Positions 14,976 through 18,207 of a stretch of DNA of 18,207 nt are shown one piece after another. The first letter of the stretch is position 1, and each line of letters opens with the position of its first letter. Origin of the DNA: Bact-19 sp038319215. GTDB lineage: Bacteria > Bacteroidota > Bacteroidia > Bacteroidales > ML635J-15. A program made the translations under genes and the position numbers. Under the pieces are notes generated by a model, which worked only from the letters and a program-made list of their open reading frames with translations, searched no databases and was not told where the DNA came from. The DNA is taken from assembly GCA_038319215.1 (NCBI GenBank), contig JBBQCZ010000077.1, positions 1-18,207 on the forward strand, written 5' to 3'.

Positions 14976-17110
14976 TGCCATACAACTTACTATCTGAGCC
15001 AATTAGAAAATACATACGTGATAAACGCTGGGATGCTTTGCGCCCCATTCAAGCCGCAGCAATTGTAAAAATAACAACTACAAACTTAAATTACATTTTA
15101 GCTTCCAGAACTGCATCAGGTAAGACAGAAGCGGCATTCTTACCAATACTATCAAAAACAGATTTCAATCAAGTAGGAGTCCAAGTATTGTACATTTCGC
15201 CTTTAATAGCTCTGATAAATGACCAGTTTTATAGAATTACAGATTTATGTGAGAATTTAGAAATAAAAGTAACCAAATGGCATGGAGAAGCAAACAAATC
15301 ATTAAAATCTAAACTTATCAAAAACCCAAGTGGAATAGTAATGATTACGCCTGAGTCTCTTGAAGCAATGTTTGTTAACGCTCCTTACAATGCACATACT
15401 TTGTTTGGGAATTTAAAGTATATAATAATTGACGAGATACATTCTTTTATCGGTGTTGACAGGGGAATTCAATTAATGTCTATACTTTCACGAATTCAAA
15501 GAATTAACAAAGAGAATATCATCACTATTGGTCTTTCTGCTACAATTGGAACAGAAAATTATTTAGAAGCAAAAAAATTGATTGGGAATATTTCCGAAAC
15601 TAAAATTTTATTGGATAAGGAAAAAAAGGAAACTGTAGTTAATTTTAAATATTTCTCTGTAAGCACTAAAGAACTGTCATTAGACTTAATAAAAGATTTA
15701 TATGCTGAAACTTGTAATCATAAAGTATTAATTTTTCCAAATAGTAGAGGTAAAGCAGAAGAAATTGCAGTTAAACTGAAAAAAATATCTGAAAAGCTAC
15801 ATGGGCATAGATTTTACTACTCACATCATTCTTCTGTTGATAAAGAAATCAGAGAAGATATTGAAAAATTTGCAAAAAACAATGAAAGATACAACTTCTG
15901 CATTTCCTGTACATCAACATTGGAATTAGGTATCGACATTGGCACAATAGATAAAATTGTTCAAATAGATTCAACTCATTCGGTATCATCATTAGTTCAA
16001 AGAATTGGCAGAAGCGGGAGAAGAGAGGGAGAAAAAAGCATAATCAATATCTATGCAACAGACAAATGGAATTTACTACAGTCTTTAGCTTGTTGGCAAT
16101 TATATAATTCTGACTTCCTTGAACCGTTGCATATTTCAGACAGGCCATTCGATATTTTGTTTCACCAACTCCTATCTATATCAAAACAGCTTTCAGGGAT
16201 TAGTAAAGCATCATTGACACAACAGTTAAAAACTAATTTTGCTTTTTCGCTAATTTCCGAACAAGACATTATCTCTATTATAGATTATTCTATCTCAAAA
16301 AATTATTTAGAATTATTAGGTAATGAAATTATACTTGGCGTAGAAGGGGAGAATATTGTTAATACAAAAGAATTTTATAGTGTATTTAAAACTGAGCCTA
16401 GTTTCAAAGTTATTAATTCTGGTCATAAAATTGGAGACATTCCGTTTTCTCAACAGGTTATTCCTGATGCAAATATTTTGCTCGCTGCAAGGATATGGAA
16501 AATAATAGATATTGATTTTAAGAGTGCTAAAATTACAGTTATTCCGGCAAATGATGGAAAAAAACCTATTTTTTTCGGTTCTATTGGTGAAACTCATGAA
16601 AAAGTTCGTGTAGAAATGCTTCGAATTCTCAAAAGTAGCGAGGAATACATAGAATTGGACAATTCTAGTAAAGATATTTTAACTGAATTTAGAAATGATT
16701 TTAAAGGGTTTATTATTAGCGACTTCCAATTTGATAGGCCAATAGTAGTAAAAAGTAATAAAATCAAAATATACACTTTTACTGGTACAAAGATAAATAA
16801 TAGCTTAGTTTTTTTAATTAGTTTGACAGGTATTGATGTTATTCTTAATGATCAAAGTAGCACTCTTGAAATAGACATAAATATTGACGACATCGGGTCA
16901 TTGACAAATAAAATAAATGATGTATACGTTGATATTGACTTCCATTTAAAAAATTCGGTTGAAACAAATGAGTCCTTGCTAAATTTTTCAAAATGGGGCA
17001 AATTCCTTCCAATCAGTTATCAATGTCAGATATTAAAAGAAAGAACATATGACTTTGAAAATGCAATATCTTTTTTAAATAGATTGATTTTTATAGAGTC
17101 AGACATATAA
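14975..17110 (+). CDS. SF2 DEAD/DEAH-box helicase, BrxHI/Lhr-like
   Basis: 711 residues. Helicase core motifs are in order: LRPIQAAAI (22-30) Q-motif-like, TASGKT (46-51) Walker A, SPLIALINDQ (75-84) motif Ia, TPESLE (125-130) motif Ib, DEIH (153-156) motif II, SAT (188-190) motif III, FPNSRGKAEE (254-263) motif IV, TSTLELGIDIG (313-323) motif V and QRIGRSGRR (342-350) motif VI. The core resembles Lhr-type helicases and the BrxHI helicase of type 2 BREX. A C-terminal half of about 350 residues has no motif I recognise and may hold winged-helix or DNA-binding elements. Last gene of the operon, overlapping the ATPase by 1 bp. It probably remodels or translocates on DNA with the BrxD-like ATPase as loader or regulator. 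Lhr-like is certain at the core; BrxHI kinship is inferred from the partner. Confidence 0.88.
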   Translation: MPYNLLSEPIRKYIRDKRWDALRPIQAAAIVKITTTNLNYILASRTASGKTEAAFLPILSKTDFNQVGVQVLYISPLIALINDQFYRITDLCENLEIKVTKWHGEANKSLKSKLIKNPSGIVMITPESLEAMFVNAPYNAHTLFGNLKYIIIDEIHSFIGVDRGIQLMSILSRIQRINKENIITIGLSATIGTENYLEAKKLIGNISETKILLDKEKKETVVNFKYFSVSTKELSLDLIKDLYAETCNHKVLIFPNSRGKAEEIAVKLKKISEKLHGHRFYYSHHSSVDKEIREDIEKFAKNNERYNFCISCTSTLELGIDIGTIDKIVQIDSTHSVSSLVQRIGRSGRREGEKSIINIYATDKWNLLQSLACWQLYNSDFLEPLHISDRPFDILFHQLLSISKQLSGISKASLTQQLKTNFAFSLISEQDIISIIDYSISKNYLELLGNEIILGVEGENIVNTKEFYSVFKTEPSFKVINSGHKIGDIPFSQQVIPDANILLAARIWKIIDIDFKSAKITVIPANDGKKPIFFGSIGETHEKVRVEMLRILKSSEEYIELDNSSKDILTEFRNDFKGFIISDFQFDRPIVVKSNKIKIYTFTGTKINNSLVFLISLTGIDVILNDQSSTLEIDINIDDIGSLTNKINDVYVDIDFHLKNSVETNESLLNFSKWGKFLPISYQCQILKERTYDFENAISFLNRLIFIESDI

Positions 17111-17552
17111 GTTTAATAAATTATTATAGCATATTTTGATAACATTTTTGTTCATTCAAGTCTTCATACAATTGGCTATTTTTTAATAATTTTAAAATTG
17201 AATAATATTCCCTCGCTCGCTCGGAGAATTTTGTTTGGGTTGGTGGTTTGGAGGGGGTGGCCGAGGTAAAGTAGGAAGTTATTAACAATTTATATGAATA
17301 GTAGGATATCTATTATGATGTATTTGGATATGTTTACTAAACAATATTATCATGTCTTTAATTATTGATTTGCCAAGACTGTTATAGTTTTATTATTTGA
17401 GACTATTTCTCATTTAAGTGTTTTTTTTAAAAAAGAGAGGCAAGTTAATTATAAATCATTGTTCATAAATTTCATTAGTATTAATGTTCAATTAATGCTA
17501 ATATTTATATATTTGTGAAAGCTTGTTTTACTAATATATAAATATAATTATA
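17111..17552. other. 442-bp intergenic region with G-rich patch and propeller-gene promoter
   Basis: No credible gene is seen; the longest short frame (17294-17368, MNSRISIMMYLD...) lacks any support. A CTCG triplet repeat (17212-17223) and a G-rich run (17237-17266) stand out against AT-rich DNA. A -7 box for the next gene lies at 17508-17515. No clear terminator follows the helicase stop. Confidence 0.5.
17508..17515 (+). promoter_or_regulatory. Candidate -7 box for the Asp-box propeller gene
   Basis: TATATTTG matches TAnnTTTG, with TTC rather than TTG at the -33 position (17487-17489). The predicted start near 17519 leaves a leader of about 34 nt before the ATG at 17553. Confidence 0.45.
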
Positions 17553-18207
17553 ATGAGGCTAATTAAGAATTTATTTTTTATTGTGTCATTGTTTTCGCTT
17601 AGTATAATTTGTTCGGCTCAAGATTTTTGGATTAAACAACAAACTCCTGAAAACTTCCATGCAAAAGACATTGCATCAGACAAAGAATCAAAGCTATTTA
17701 TAGGAACATCTGATGGAATTTATTCTACCGATAGTTATGGAGAGAATATTGTAAAAATTGGATTGGACAATACAATATTTTCAGTAGCAGTAAATATTAA
17801 TGACGAAATATATGCAGGATCTGGACCAATTTTCTATTCAGATGACTCAGGAAACAATTGGACAGACATTAGTACTCCATCAAATGTCCATACAATATTT
17901 CTTAATGATGATAAAATATTTTATGGATACTGGGGTGGAATTTACTCGACAGTTGATTTAGGTGTAAATTGGAATTCAGTTCTTGAAACAGATTATTCCG
18001 AACAAATAACATGCATCATTCAAAAAGATTTTTCAACTTACTTTGCAGGATCAACGGCATGGATGGGAGGAGGAGGTGTATACAAATCTATTGATGGAGG
18101 ACTTAATTGGTCATTGATAGGTCTTTCAAATTATTATATCCAATCACTTGCCTATGATACTCAAGGTAGATTATACGCTGGAAGTATAGGGAATGAGGGA
18201 ATCGGCA
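17553..18207 (+). CDS. Secreted Asp-box (BNR) beta-propeller protein, 3' end outside window
   Basis: The frame opens at ATG 17553 and is still open at the last base, so at least 218 residues are visible and the C-terminus is missing. Residues 1-22 (MRLIKNLFFIVSLFSLSIICSA) form a signal peptide. The mature part shows Asp-box repeats SDDSGNNW (96-103), STVDLGVNW (132-140) and SIDGGLNW (179-186), with a degenerate copy at 58-66. Each is followed about 20-30 residues later by a strand such as LFIGTSDGIYS or LYAGS. This is the sortilin/BNR-type propeller pattern of many exported Bacteroidota proteins, which often end in a T9SS sorting domain. That domain would lie beyond the window. Role unknown: adhesion or glycan binding is possible, and sialidase activity cannot be claimed from Asp boxes alone. 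Confidence 0.85.
   Translation, partial: MRLIKNLFFIVSLFSLSIICSAQDFWIKQQTPENFHAKDIASDKESKLFIGTSDGIYSTDSYGENIVKIGLDNTIFSVAVNINDEIYAGSGPIFYSDDSGNNWTDISTPSNVHTIFLNDDKIFYGYWGGIYSTVDLGVNWNSVLETDYSEQITCIIQKDFSTYFAGSTAWMGGGGVYKSIDGGLNWSLIGLSNYYIQSLAYDTQGRLYAGSIGNEGIG

Noticed and set aside
16316..16597. Open frame of 93 codons on the - strand within the helicase gene
   Set aside because: Composition is that of antisense AT-rich coding DNA (Asn/Ile/Phe-rich) and the + strand helicase frame is intact across it.
10442..17110. Full BREX system
   Set aside because: No PglX/BrxX methylase, PglZ, PglW, PglY, BrxA, BrxB or BrxC is present. Only the ATPase-helicase pair resembles BREX, and the operon is complete at both ends.
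17294..17368. 24-codon frame starting MNSRISIMMYLD
   Set aside because: Too short, no promoter or conserved feature, and low-complexity AT-rich context.
8268..17552. Integrated element bounded by direct repeats of the ffs 3' end
   Set aside because: I looked for a second copy of the AGCTTACCC-T-run end after the TerB operon and found none. No integrase gene is present.
1..18207. CRISPR array, tRNA genes, insertion sequence or transposase
   Set aside because: No regularly spaced repeats, cloverleaf or transposase-like frame was seen on either strand.

Overview
The window looks like chromosomal DNA of a Bacteroidota (Bacteroidetes) bacterium. It is AT-rich and Shine-Dalgarno motifs are poor or absent. 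TAnnTTTG-type -7 promoter boxes stand before several transcription units. A secreted esterase ends in a type IX secretion (T9SS) sorting domain with the YPNPAN signature, and a DUF4199 membrane protein sits beside a DPM1-like glycosyltransferase, as is common in this phylum. I cannot name the species.

Region 1 (1-8082) is surface-polysaccharide biosynthesis. On the + strand lie the tail of a probable Wzx-type flippase and two GT4 glycosyltransferases. On the - strand lie a PIG-L/LmbE deacetylase and an LpxD-like N-acyltransferase, which look like a deacetylate-then-reacylate pair. A DegT/StrS aminotransferase follows on + from its own promoter. Then, on -, comes an operon DUF4199 > GT2 > short Wzz-like chain-length protein.

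Region 2 (8083-8435) holds the small SRP RNA gene (ffs). It has a near-ideal Bacteroidota promoter, and its closing helix is followed by a T run. It is divergent from the DUF4199 operon.

Region 3 (8436-10441) holds a secreted alpha/beta-hydrolase (carboxylesterase type) with a T9SS tail on -. Next to it, on +, is the wreck of a DUF1016/YhcG-type PDDEXK nuclease gene, disrupted by a frameshift and a stop.

Region 4 (10442-17110) is the most interesting part. It is a complete three-gene operon with its own promoter. The first gene encodes a 1069-residue membrane protein (SH3b, TM2 domain, duplicated TerB-N-like modules, C-terminal TerB-C). The second encodes a DUF2791/BrxD-type P-loop ATPase. 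The third encodes a BrxHI/Lhr-like SF2 helicase. The ATPase and helicase resemble the BrxD-BrxHI pair of type 2 BREX, but no PglX, PglZ, PglW or PglY is present. I infer a compact, membrane-anchored DNA-processing or anti-phage candidate in which the TerB protein is the sensor or scaffold and the ATPase-helicase pair is the effector. A nuclease relic next to it supports an accessory or defence setting.

Region 5 (17111-18207) is a 442-bp intergenic stretch with an odd G-rich patch, then the 5' part of a secreted Asp-box (BNR) beta-propeller protein cut off by the window end.
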